Assembly (NCBI GenBank): GCA_002083515.1
Contig: LWDN01000060.1
Coordinates: 1-10,995, forward strand
Origin: Proteobacteria bacterium HN_bin10
GTDB taxonomy: Bacteria; Pseudomonadota; Alphaproteobacteria; Caulobacterales; Aquidulcibacteraceae
Reading direction: 5' to 3'
DNA length: 10,995 nt
This document shows positions 6,096-10,995 of this stretch, in pieces. The notes under the pieces are model-generated. The model searched no databases. It saw only the letters and a list, made by a program, of their open reading frames with translations, and had not been told where the DNA came from. The stretch's first letter is position 1. Every line of letters begins with the position of its first letter. A program made the translations under genes and the position numbers.

Positions 6096-7526
6096 TTAAT
6101 CGCCCCAGCCGATCGCGGCTTTGACCTCGAGGAATTCCTCCAGGCCGAAGTGTCCGCCTTCGCGGCCCAAGCCCGATTGCTTGTAGCCGCCGAACGGCGT
6201 GCCCATGCCGCCGAACGCGCCGTTGATGTGGACGTTGCCGGCGCGCAGCTTGCGCGCGACCTTGCGCGCGCGTTCCTGCGAGCCCTGCACGTAGGCGGCC
6301 AAGCCGTACGGCGTGTCGTTGGCGATGCGGATCGCGTCGTCTTCGTTCTCGTAGGGGATGACTACGAGCACCGGTCCGAAAATTTCCTCGCGCGCGATGG
6401 TCATGTTGTTGTTCACGTCGGCGAACACGGTCGGCTTCACGTAATAGCCGCGATTGAACCCGTCAGGCCGGCCGACGCCGCCGGCGGCGACGCGGGCGCC
6501 TTCGTCGATGCCCTTCTGGATGAGCCCTTGCACTTTCTGGAATTGGTTGGCGTTCGCGAGCGGGCCGATCGCGCCTTTCTCGGCGGTGGAGGGCGCTTGC
6601 ACCTTGATCGCATTCGCCGTCGCCGCCGCGATCTGCACGACCTCATCGTACTTTGCCTTCGGCGCCAGCATGCGCGACGGCGCGTTGCAGGATTGGCCGG
6701 TATTGTTGGCCATGTGCATCATGCCGCGCGCCACCGCCTTGGGGAGGTCGGCGTCGTCGAGAATGATGTTCGGGCTCTTGCCGCCCAGTTCGAGCGCCAC
6801 GCGCTTGATGCCCTTGGCGGCGTTTTCCATCACCGAGGTTCCGGCGCGGGTCGAGCCGGTGAAGCTCATCATGTCCACATCGGGATGGGCGGAGAGCGCT
6901 GCGCCGACGCCGGGTCCGTCGCCGTTCACGAGATTGAACACGCCCGGCGGCACGCCGGCTTCGTCCAAGATTTCCGCGAACAGGATGGCGTTCAGCGGCG
7001 CAAGCTCAGACGGCTTCAGCACCATGGTGCAGCCGGCGGCGAGCGCCGGGCCAACCTTGGCGCAGATCTGGTTCTGCGGCCAATTCCAAGGCGTGATCAT
7101 GCCGACGACGCCGACCGGTTCGCGCAGGATGCGGCGGCCGTTGCCGTAGTCGCTCTCGAACGCGAACGTGTCGAGTTGCGCGCGCGCGTCCATCAGATAA
7201 CCAAGGCCTGCCGGCGCCTGGCTCGATTGCGCCAGCGGCAATGGCGCGCCCATTTCCATGGAAATGGTTTCGGCCATGTCGCCGAGGCGGCGCTGATAGA
7301 TGGCGATGATCTTGTCGAGGATCGCCTTGCGTTCGTCGATTGTGGTCTGCGACCAGGTCTCGAAGGCGCGCTTGGCTGCGGCTACCGCCCTGTTCACGTC
7401 TTCGGCCGAGCCCAGCGAAATGCGCCCGCATGGCTCTTCGTTGGCGGGATTGATCACATCGTGCGGCCGCGGCTTGGCCGGCGCGACCCACTTGCCGTCG
7501 ATGTAGAAATTCAGCTTCTCGCGCAT
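6096..7526 (-). CDS. NAD(P)-dependent aldehyde dehydrogenase
   Basis: The full-length 476-aa ALDH superfamily enzyme oxidises an aldehyde to the acid with NAD(P)+. Key features are the oxyanion Asn148 in TPWNWP, Lys171 in KPSE (cofactor binding), SFTGST at 221-226, general base Glu246 in LELGGKSPN, nucleophile Cys280 in NNTGQSCNAPSR, EEIFGPVL, and the C-terminal FGGYKQSGLGREGG. The start ATG 7526 has GGAGA about 8 nt upstream. The substrate cannot be read from sequence; the compact Cys-loop GQSCNAPSR occurs in general and semialdehyde-type family members. The region upstream of its ATG contains two opposed arrays of heptamers. Those might control this gene or belong to a repeat element. Confidence 0.95.
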   Translation of the reverse strand: MREKLNFYIDGKWVAPAKPRPHDVINPANEEPCGRISLGSAEDVNRAVAAAKRAFETWSQTTIDERKAILDKIIAIYQRRLGDMAETISMEMGAPLPLAQSSQAPAGLGYLMDARAQLDTFAFESDYGNGRRILREPVGVVGMITPWNWPQNQICAKVGPALAAGCTMVLKPSELAPLNAILFAEILDEAGVPPGVFNLVNGDGPGVGAALSAHPDVDMMSFTGSTRAGTSVMENAAKGIKRVALELGGKSPNIILDDADLPKAVARGMMHMANNTGQSCNAPSRMLAPKAKYDEVVQIAAATANAIKVQAPSTAEKGAIGPLANANQFQKVQGLIQKGIDEGARVAAGGVGRPDGFNRGYYVKPTVFADVNNNMTIAREEIFGPVLVVIPYENEDDAIRIANDTPYGLAAYVQGSQERARKVARKLRAGNVHINGAFGGMGTPFGGYKQSGLGREGGHFGLEEFLEVKAAIGWGD

Positions 7527-8523
7527 GGGGGCTCTCCGGGTGTCAGGTGTCAGAGGTCAGCTATCAGATATAAGGACGGGGCGCGAGATCACGCCACGGG
7601 AGCCGACACTGACGCCTGACGCCCGACACCTGCGCAGTTACGGCCGCATCAAGGCGCGGACGCTGAAACCGCGCCAAGAGGCGCTGCTCGACACGCTGCT
7701 GCCGCACTTGGCTTTGCCGGCGGAGGGGGCAATCGATGTCGAGGCGTTGTTCCCCTCCTCCCTTGCGGAGGAGGGGTTAGGGGAGGAGGGGCGTGCCAAC
7801 CCGCAGGCGCCTGATCGATTGCGCGCCCCTCCTCCCCCGACCCCCTCTCCGCGAGGGAGAGGGGGAGTAGTGCTCGAAATCGGTTTCGGCGGCGGCGAGC
7901 ATCTGGTGGCGCAAGCCGTCGCCAACCCGGCGGCCCGCTTCATCGGCGTCGAGCCGTTCGTGAACGGCGTCGCCTCGTGCTTGCGGCATATCGCGGAACG
8001 CTGGAATGAACCCTCTCCCCCCTTGTGGGGGAGAGGGCAGGGTGAGGGGGGGCGTGCAGGAAAAAGCGCAGCCGGCGCCGCCGCGCTCAATCCTGATCGC
8101 CCCCCACCCCCTGCCCCCTCCCCACAAGGGGGAGGGGAGATGTTGTGCAACATCCGCCTCCACCAGGGCGATGCGCGCGACGTGATCGCGCGGCTGCCGG
8201 ACGGATCCGTCGATCTGGTCTACATTCTCTTTCCCGATCCGTGGCCGAAAGCGCGCCACCACAAACGGCGACTTATCCAGCCGGAATTCTTAGATGCGTT
8301 GGCGCGCGTGCTGAAGCCGGGCGCCGAGGTCCGCTTCGCCACCGATTGGGCCAACTACGCCGAATGGACGCTCTGGCATTTCACCCGCGATGCACGTTTC
8401 TCATGGCTCGCCGAACGCGCCGACGATTGGCGCACGCCCTGGCCGGGCCACGTGACGACACGGTATGAAGCGAAGAAGCTCGGGGATTGCGCGCCAGTGT
8501 GGCTGAGGTTTGGGCGAGTCTAA
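7525..8523 (+). CDS. trmB: tRNA (guanine-N7-)-methyltransferase with two repeat-derived in-frame insertions
   Basis: TrmB uses S-adenosylmethionine to methylate N7 of G46 in tRNA. Conserved parts are intact: YGRIKARTLKPRQ near residues 39-51, the SAM-binding LEIGFGGGEHL from 117, IGVEPFVNGV, NIRLHQGDARDV, FPDPWPK at 236-242 followed by HHKRR, and TRYEAK at 312-317. The frame is 332 aa, whereas the family is usually about 220-240. The excess comes from two low-complexity Pro/Gly/Arg stretches, residues about 77-114 and 163-205. Each is encoded by a pair of inverted palindromic elements and lies between conserved blocks (before LEIGFGG and before NIRLH). The start is uncertain. ATG 7525 overlaps the divergent ATG of the dehydrogenase, GTG 7540 lies in a heptamer array, and clear homology begins only near codon 37. 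The stop codon overlaps the vapC stop. Confidence 0.9.
   Translation: MGALRVSGVRGQLSDIRTGREITPREPTLTPDARHLRSYGRIKARTLKPRQEALLDTLLPHLALPAEGAIDVEALFPSSLAEEGLGEEGRANPQAPDRLRAPPPPTPSPRGRGGVVLEIGFGGGEHLVAQAVANPAARFIGVEPFVNGVASCLRHIAERWNEPSPPLWGRGQGEGGRAGKSAAGAAALNPDRPPPPAPSPQGGGEMLCNIRLHQGDARDVIARLPDGSVDLVYILFPDPWPKARHHKRRLIQPEFLDALARVLKPGAEVRFATDWANYAEWTLWHFTRDARFSWLAERADDWRTPWPGHVTTRYEAKKLGDCAPVWLRFGRV
7539..7630. repeat. Opposed arrays of GGYGTCR-like heptamers between the dehydrogenase and trmB
   Basis: Four contiguous heptamers run 7539-7566: GGTGTCA, GGTGTCA, GAGGTCA, GCTATCA. After 36 nt, four more run on the opposite strand at 7630-7603: GGTGTCG, GGCGTCA, GGCGTCA, GTGTCGG. Together they form an imperfect inverted repeat spanning the upstream region of the divergent dehydrogenase and trmB genes, and they end just before the first conserved trmB codons. 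This could be a multi-site operator or another short interspersed element; the sequence does not decide. Confidence 0.6.
7752..7865. repeat. Inverted pair of G-rich palindromic elements inside trmB (insert 1)
   Basis: The left element (7752-7793) and the reverse complement of the right element (7824-7865) align over 42 nt with 7 differences. Each begins with a perfect 10-bp stem and a 5-nt loop (CTTGC or CTCGC), followed by a G-rich tail ending GGGGAGGAGGGGCG. Four of the seven differences fall in the stem as two compensatory pairs, so both hairpins stay perfect. The pair is translated in frame as TrmB residues about 77-114, with no stop codon. Confidence 0.9.
8011..8137. repeat. Inverted pair of G-rich palindromic elements inside trmB (insert 2)
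   Basis: The left element (8011-8060) has an 11-bp stem CCCTCTCCCCC/GGGGGAGAGGG with loop CTTGT. The right element (8092-8137, reverse complement) has a 9-bp stem CCCCTCCCC/GGGGAGGGG with the same loop. Both continue with a CAGGG-type G-rich tail and end near GGGGGGCG plus a few matching bases. The block adds about 129 nt (43 codons, residues 163-205) between the helix after VEPFVNGV and the NIRLH strand, and it keeps the frame. Confidence 0.9.
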
Positions 8524-8918
8524 GTGCGGATCGCAAGCTGCAACCCCAAGTGTTGCACCATCGGCTCGAAGTCGCGATCTTGGTGCAGCAGCGCGTGGCC
8601 GTGGGCGATGCAGAAGGTGGCGATGATGAGGTCGGCGGTCTTGCGTGGCGTCACGCCAAGCCCGCGCAGCGTGCGATAGTGGCGCGCGGCTTGTGTCGCC
8701 AAGTCCGGGTTGAGCATTGGCGCCACGACGAAGGCCCGCAAGCCTGCTTCGATATGCGCGGCGTGGCGTTCGTCGCGCGCGCCTTGCAGGCACTCCAACA
8801 GAACGACATCGCCGACAATGATCTCGTTAGGCTTCGTATGCGCGCGCAGCGCCGCCGCCGCAGGCGTTGCTTGATTACGAAAATATGCGAGCCAAGCCGA
8901 GGTATCGACAACGATCAT
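8520..8918 (-). CDS. vapC: VapC-type PIN-domain toxin ribonuclease
   Basis: The 132-aa PIN-domain protein has the expected acidic active-site residues: Asp5 in MIVVDTSAW, Glu42 in VVLLECLQG, Asp96 in TADLIIAT, and Asp114/Asp116 in HQDRDFEPM. VapC toxins are Mg-dependent RNases that cut tRNA or rRNA and are held in check by VapB. The ATG overlaps the antitoxin stop by 4 bp (ATGA), the usual translationally coupled arrangement. The gene converges on trmB: the two stop codons share bases at 8520-8523, leaving no room for a terminator between them. All catalytic residues appear intact, so the toxin is probably active. The RNA target cannot be predicted. Confidence 0.92.
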   Translation of the reverse strand: MIVVDTSAWLAYFRNQATPAAAALRAHTKPNEIIVGDVVLLECLQGARDERHAAHIEAGLRAFVVAPMLNPDLATQAARHYRTLRGLGVTPRKTADLIIATFCIAHGHALLHQDRDFEPMVQHLGLQLAIRT

Positions 8919-9145
8919 CGCTGCTTGGTCGGCGGAAAAATATCCTCCGGCGGCCCATCGATCCGCATTTCGTCGAGATCTCCCTCCCAGCCGATGCCGG
9001 CCAAGGAATCGAGCGCTTTGCGGCGGCGATGGTCGAGGACGAGCTGACGCAAAGCCTCCTCTACCGTGGCGCGCTTGGTGGCGAGCCCGGTCGCGGCCAT
9101 GGCTTCGGCCAGCAAGTCATCGTCAATGTCGATATTGGTGCGCAT
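8915..9145 (-). CDS. vapB: VapB-type antitoxin
   Basis: The 76-aa protein begins MRTNIDIDDDLLAEAM followed by GLATKRATVEEALRQLV, the ribbon-helix-helix DNA-binding fold of the short VapB group. The C-terminal WEGDLDEMRIDG segment matches the part that neutralises VapC in related pairs. Antitoxins of this type bind toxin and autorepress their own promoter. A perfect inverted repeat overlapping a strong promoter lies immediately upstream of the ATG, consistent with autoregulation. The start has no convincing Shine-Dalgarno, and the predicted leader is only about 11 nt. Confidence 0.92.
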   Translation of the reverse strand: MRTNIDIDDDLLAEAMAATGLATKRATVEEALRQLVLDHRRRKALDSLAGIGWEGDLDEMRIDGPPEDIFPPTKQR

Positions 9146-9191
9146 GTGTATGATCCGATGTAATTATACACATCGCAGCTGAGGCGCGCAA
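9144..9191 (-). promoter_or_regulatory. vapBC promoter with overlapping palindromic operator
   Basis: On the minus strand, TTGCGC (9191-9186) and a consensus TATAAT (9168-9163) are 17 nt apart, giving transcription from about 9156. A perfect inverted repeat, ATGTGTAT (9144-9151) and ATACACAT (9166-9173), overlaps the -10 box and the start codon. Its two half-sites have centres 22 bp apart, about two helical turns, suitable for two VapB ribbon-helix-helix dimers. That use is inference from the family. Confidence 0.7.
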
Positions 9192-9207
9192 GCTGGTGGT
9201 TTGTGGC

Positions 9208-9236
9208 TGGTCATCCGCTTTAGACCCCGCTATATC
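9208..9236 (+). promoter_or_regulatory. Possible promoter upstream of the rimP leader
   Basis: TGGTCA (9208-9213) and TATATC (9231-9236) are separated by 17 nt on the plus strand. Transcription would begin near 9243 and meet the terminator hairpin at 9274-9303 after about 60 nt. The match to consensus is modest. Confidence 0.3.
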
Positions 9237-9273
9237 CCCTCCAACACATCGCTGATGCCTCCGGTGGAGGTTC

Positions 9274-9303
9274 AGCGGCGGGCCAAAAGCCCGCCGCTTT
9301 TTT
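9274..9303 (+). terminator. Rho-independent terminator (or attenuator) upstream of rimP
   Basis: A perfect stem, GCGGCGGGC (9275-9283) and GCCCGCCGC (9289-9297), with loop CAAAA is followed by six T residues (9298-9303). A small hairpin, CCTCC-GGT-GGAGG (9258-9270), precedes it. The nearest upstream plus-strand gene is trmB, about 750 bp away beyond vapBC. The structure therefore either ends trmB transcription that once ran to this point, ends a short RNA of about 60 nt, or acts as an attenuator in the rimP-nusA leader. Confidence 0.85.
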
Positions 9304-9343
9304 GTTACTCGGAGTTGGTCTGGTGTTTAGGCAGGCGCGGACT

Positions 9344-9464
9344 CCCCCGCCCCCCGGTGGGGCGGGGGCAGGGGGTGGGGGGCGCTCGCCGATGCCCGCT
9401 GCGGCTTGTCTTGCACGCCCCCCCTCCGGCCGCTTCGCGGCCACCTCCCCCACAAGGGGGGAGG
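9344..9464. repeat. Inverted pair of G-rich palindromic elements upstream of rimP
   Basis: The left element (9344-9384) has a perfect 10-bp stem CCCCCGCCCC/GGGGCGGGGG with loop CCGGT, then CAGGGGGTGGGGGGCG. The right element (9416-9464), read on the minus strand, has an 8-bp stem CCTCCCCC/GGGGGAGG with loop CTTGT. After it come T, a second hairpin (GGCCGC/GCGGCC, 9428-9442) and a G-run ending in CG. The second hairpin corresponds to the GGCCCGCC hairpin of the 66-bp elements, linking the two sub-types. About 35 nt separate the G-runs of the pair. Confidence 0.85.
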
Positions 9465-9471
9465 TACAAAG

Positions 9472-10014
9472 ATGAGAGCCACCAATCCCGTCGAGGAGCG
9501 CGTGATCGCGCTGATCGAGCCGACGGCGGCGGGTCTGGGCTACCGGATCGTGCGCGTGCGGCTCTCGGGCAATCGCCGCAAGCGTTTGCAGATCATGGCC
9601 GAGCGCGTGAGCGACGGACAGATGGGCATCGACGATTGTGGTCGCCTCTCTCGTGCGTTGTCGCCTGTCTTCGACCTCGAGGATCCGATCCAGGGCGAAT
9701 ACGATTTGGAGATCAGCTCGCCCGGCATCGATCGTCCGCTGATGCGGATCGAGGATTTCGAGCGCTTCATCGGCTTCGACGCCAAGTGCGAGACCGCTGT
9801 GCCGGTCAACAATCAGCGCCGTTGGAAGGGCGCAATCAAGGCTGTCAACGGCGATGAGATCACGCTCGCCACCGAACACGGTGACGCCACGCTGAAATTT
9901 TCGGCTTTGTCGGAGGCACGCCTAGTGCTGACCGACAAGCTGATCGCTGACGACTTGAAACGCGCCAAGGCGGCGGAGGTCGCTGAGGCGAAGGATGAGA
10001 CGAAGGAGACGTGA
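9472..10014 (+). CDS. rimP: Ribosome maturation factor RimP
   Basis: The 180-aa protein has the RimP (former DUF150/YhbC) two-domain layout. NPVEERVIALIEPTAAGLGY leads into the N-terminal domain, the signature YDLEISSPGIDRPL lies at about 79-92, and a C-terminal SH3-like barrel covers about 100-155 with WKGAIKAVNGDEITL. The tail is charged (Lys/Glu/Ala). RimP binds free 30S subunits and assists maturation. ATG 9472 is chosen because GGAGGT lies 6 nt upstream and homology begins there; the upstream frame back to 9406 only translates repeat sequence. That GGAGGT belongs to a palindromic element, and its bases pair in the element's stem. nusA follows on the same strand after 171 bp, in line with the usual rimP-nusA operon. 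Confidence 0.95.
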   Translation: MRATNPVEERVIALIEPTAAGLGYRIVRVRLSGNRRKRLQIMAERVSDGQMGIDDCGRLSRALSPVFDLEDPIQGEYDLEISSPGIDRPLMRIEDFERFIGFDAKCETAVPVNNQRRWKGAIKAVNGDEITLATEHGDATLKFSALSEARLVLTDKLIADDLKRAKAAEVAEAKDETKET

Positions 10015-10019
10015 AAAAT

Positions 10020-10161
10020 CCCCCTCCCCTAGAGGGGGAGGGGGCAGGGGGTGGGGTGAACCCGCACTCTGAGAAAATTTGCGATGCAGAGCCTCAGCAA
10101 GAGGTGAGAAGGGCTCATGCATCACCCCACCCCCTGCCCCCTCCCCCTCTAGGGGAGGGGG
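10020..10161. repeat. Perfect 40-bp inverted repeat (paired palindromic elements) between rimP and nusA
   Basis: Positions 10020-10059 and the reverse complement of 10122-10161 are identical over all 40 nt, separated by 62 nt. Each arm is itself an element with a 10-bp stem, CCCCCTCCCC/GGGGAGGGGG, a 5-nt loop TAGAG, and tail CAGGGGGTGGGGTGA. In RNA the arms could form a 40-bp duplex or two separate hairpins. No T-run follows, so it is not a normal terminator. It fills most of the 171-bp rimP-nusA gap. Confidence 0.93.
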
Positions 10162-10185
10162 TCAAGACTGAGAAAGAGTGAAGTC

Positions 10186-10995
10186 ATGAGCACCGGCATT
10201 TCGGCAAACAGGCTGGAAATTCTGCAAATCGCCGACTCGGTCGCGCGCGAGAAGGCGATCGAAAAAGAGATCGTCATCCAGGCGATGGAACATGCGCTGC
10301 AGAAGGCCGCGCGCTCGCGCTACGGCGCCGAGCACGACATCCGCGCCAGCATCGACCCGAAGACCGGTGAGATGGAGCTGAAGCGGGTGATGACCGTGGT
10401 CGACGAAAGCGTGCTCGACCCCGAGACGCGGCCGTTCAATCCCTCGACCGACATCATGCTCAATGTCGCGCTGAAGTCCGACAAGGAAGCCGTGGTCGGC
10501 AAGGAATATGTCGAACTGCTGCCGCCGATCGAATTCGGCCGCGTCGCCGCGCAGACCGCCAAACAGGTGATCAATCACGAAGTGCGCGAGGCCGAGCGCG
10601 AGCGCCAGTACAACGAATACAAGGATCGCGTCGGCGAGATCATCAACGGCGTCGTCAAGCGAGTTGAGTTCTACAACGTGATCGTCGATCTCGGCCGCGC
10701 CGAGGGCGTCATCCGCAAGTCCGAGAGCATTCCGCGCGAAAACCTCCGCGTCGGCGACCGCACCCGCGCCTACGTCTACGACGTGCGCCGCGAGTCGAAG
10801 GGGCCGCAGATTTTCCTCTCGCGCGCCAAGCCGGAATTCATGGCGCGGCTCTTCGCGCAGGAAGTGCCGGAAGTTTACGAAGGCGTGATCGAAATCAAGG
10901 CCGCGGCCCGCGATCCCGGTTCGCGCGCCAAGATCGCCGTCATCAGCCACGATTCCTCGATCGATCCGGTCGGGGCCTGCGTCGGCATGCGCGGC
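10186..10995 (+). CDS. nusA: Transcription termination/antitermination factor NusA (3' end cut by the window)
   Basis: The first 270 codons are present and the frame is still open at the last base. MSTGISANRLEILQIADSVA and REKAIEKEIVIQAME form the RNA-polymerase-binding N-terminal domain (to about 145). GEIINGVVKRVEFYNVIVDLG to QIFLSRA is the S1 domain (about 150-213). PEFMARLFAQEVPEVYEGVI leads into KH1, with GACVGMRG at the right edge. NusA binds RNA polymerase and RNA and modulates pausing, termination and antitermination. ATG 10186 has only a weak purine-rich stretch upstream (AGAAAGAGTGAAG). The gene follows the 40-bp inverted repeat, which would sit in its leader or in the rimP-nusA mRNA. 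Confidence 0.96.
   Translation, partial: MSTGISANRLEILQIADSVAREKAIEKEIVIQAMEHALQKAARSRYGAEHDIRASIDPKTGEMELKRVMTVVDESVLDPETRPFNPSTDIMLNVALKSDKEAVVGKEYVELLPPIEFGRVAAQTAKQVINHEVREAERERQYNEYKDRVGEIINGVVKRVEFYNVIVDLGRAEGVIRKSESIPRENLRVGDRTRAYVYDVRRESKGPQIFLSRAKPEFMARLFAQEVPEVYEGVIEIKAAARDPGSRAKIAVISHDSSIDPVGACVGMRG

Noticed and set aside
6150..7619. A 489-codon plus-strand open frame opposite the aldehyde dehydrogenase
   Set aside because: It is a high-GC shadow of the minus-strand gene. Its translation is Arg/Ala/His-rich with no family motifs, while the minus strand has every ALDH signature.
7539..7630. Heptamer arrays as a CRISPR array
   Set aside because: Units are 7 nt with no spacers, the two blocks are on opposite strands, and no cas genes are present.
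7752..8139. trmB as a pseudogene broken by repeat insertion
   Set aside because: The frame is continuous across both inserts, no stop codon is introduced, and all TrmB motifs before, between and after the inserts are intact.
9201..9303. A tRNA or other known structured RNA upstream of rimP
   Set aside because: No cloverleaf, CCA end or known RNA signature could be drawn; only the small hairpin and terminator are clear.
9220..9879. A 219-codon minus-strand frame across the rimP leader and rimP
   Set aside because: It runs through a terminator, repeat elements and the antisense of rimP, with no motif of its own.
10020..10161. The rimP-nusA inverted repeat as a rho-independent terminator
   Set aside because: Neither hairpin is followed by a T-run, and termination between rimP and nusA would not fit their usual co-transcription.
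10162..10950. A 262-codon minus-strand frame opposite nusA
   Set aside because: It is an antisense shadow of the clearly conserved nusA N-terminal and S1 coding region.

Overview
The window is GC-rich, densely coded chromosomal DNA from an alphaproteobacterium. The protein families, the trmB-rimP-nusA order and the style of intergenic palindromes suggest the Caulobacterales/Hyphomonadaceae side of the class, but that placement is inference from gene content. Nothing resembles a plasmid or prophage. Genes are cut at both ends: a SpoVR-family gene lacks its first codons on the left, and nusA runs off the right edge.

Left part (1-4903). The spoVR-like gene is followed by an unrecognised 185-aa gene on the minus strand. 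That gene sits between two 66-bp inverted repeats differing at a single base. Next come a minus-strand PIF1-like helicase, a divergent small lipoprotein cytochrome c, and a convergent unrecognised gene with a cadherin-like segment.

Middle part (4904-7526). A REP-associated tyrosine transposase (RAYT) is bracketed by two inverted 23-bp REP palindromes, one of which overlaps its stop codon. A predicted lipoprotein with a YCII-type domain and an NAD(P)-dependent aldehyde dehydrogenase follow, all on the minus strand.

Right part (7525-10995). This is a translation and transcription housekeeping block: trmB (tRNA m7G46 methyltransferase), rimP (30S maturation) and nusA (elongation/termination factor), all on the plus strand. 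A vapBC toxin-antitoxin module on the minus strand lies between trmB and rimP. A strong plus-strand terminator with no obvious parent gene lies upstream of rimP.

The most interesting signal is a family of short palindromic elements. Each has an 8-11 bp C-rich/G-rich stem, a 5-nt loop and a G-rich tail. Ten copies occur as five inverted pairs, always with the hairpins outward and the tails inward. One pair encloses the unrecognised 185-aa gene. Two pairs lie in frame inside trmB and add about 81 residues to the enzyme while leaving its motifs intact. One pair lies just upstream of rimP and supplies its Shine-Dalgarno sequence within a hairpin stem. One pair forms a perfect 40-bp inverted repeat between rimP and nusA. 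The RAYT carries a different REP sequence, so what moves this second family is not evident here.
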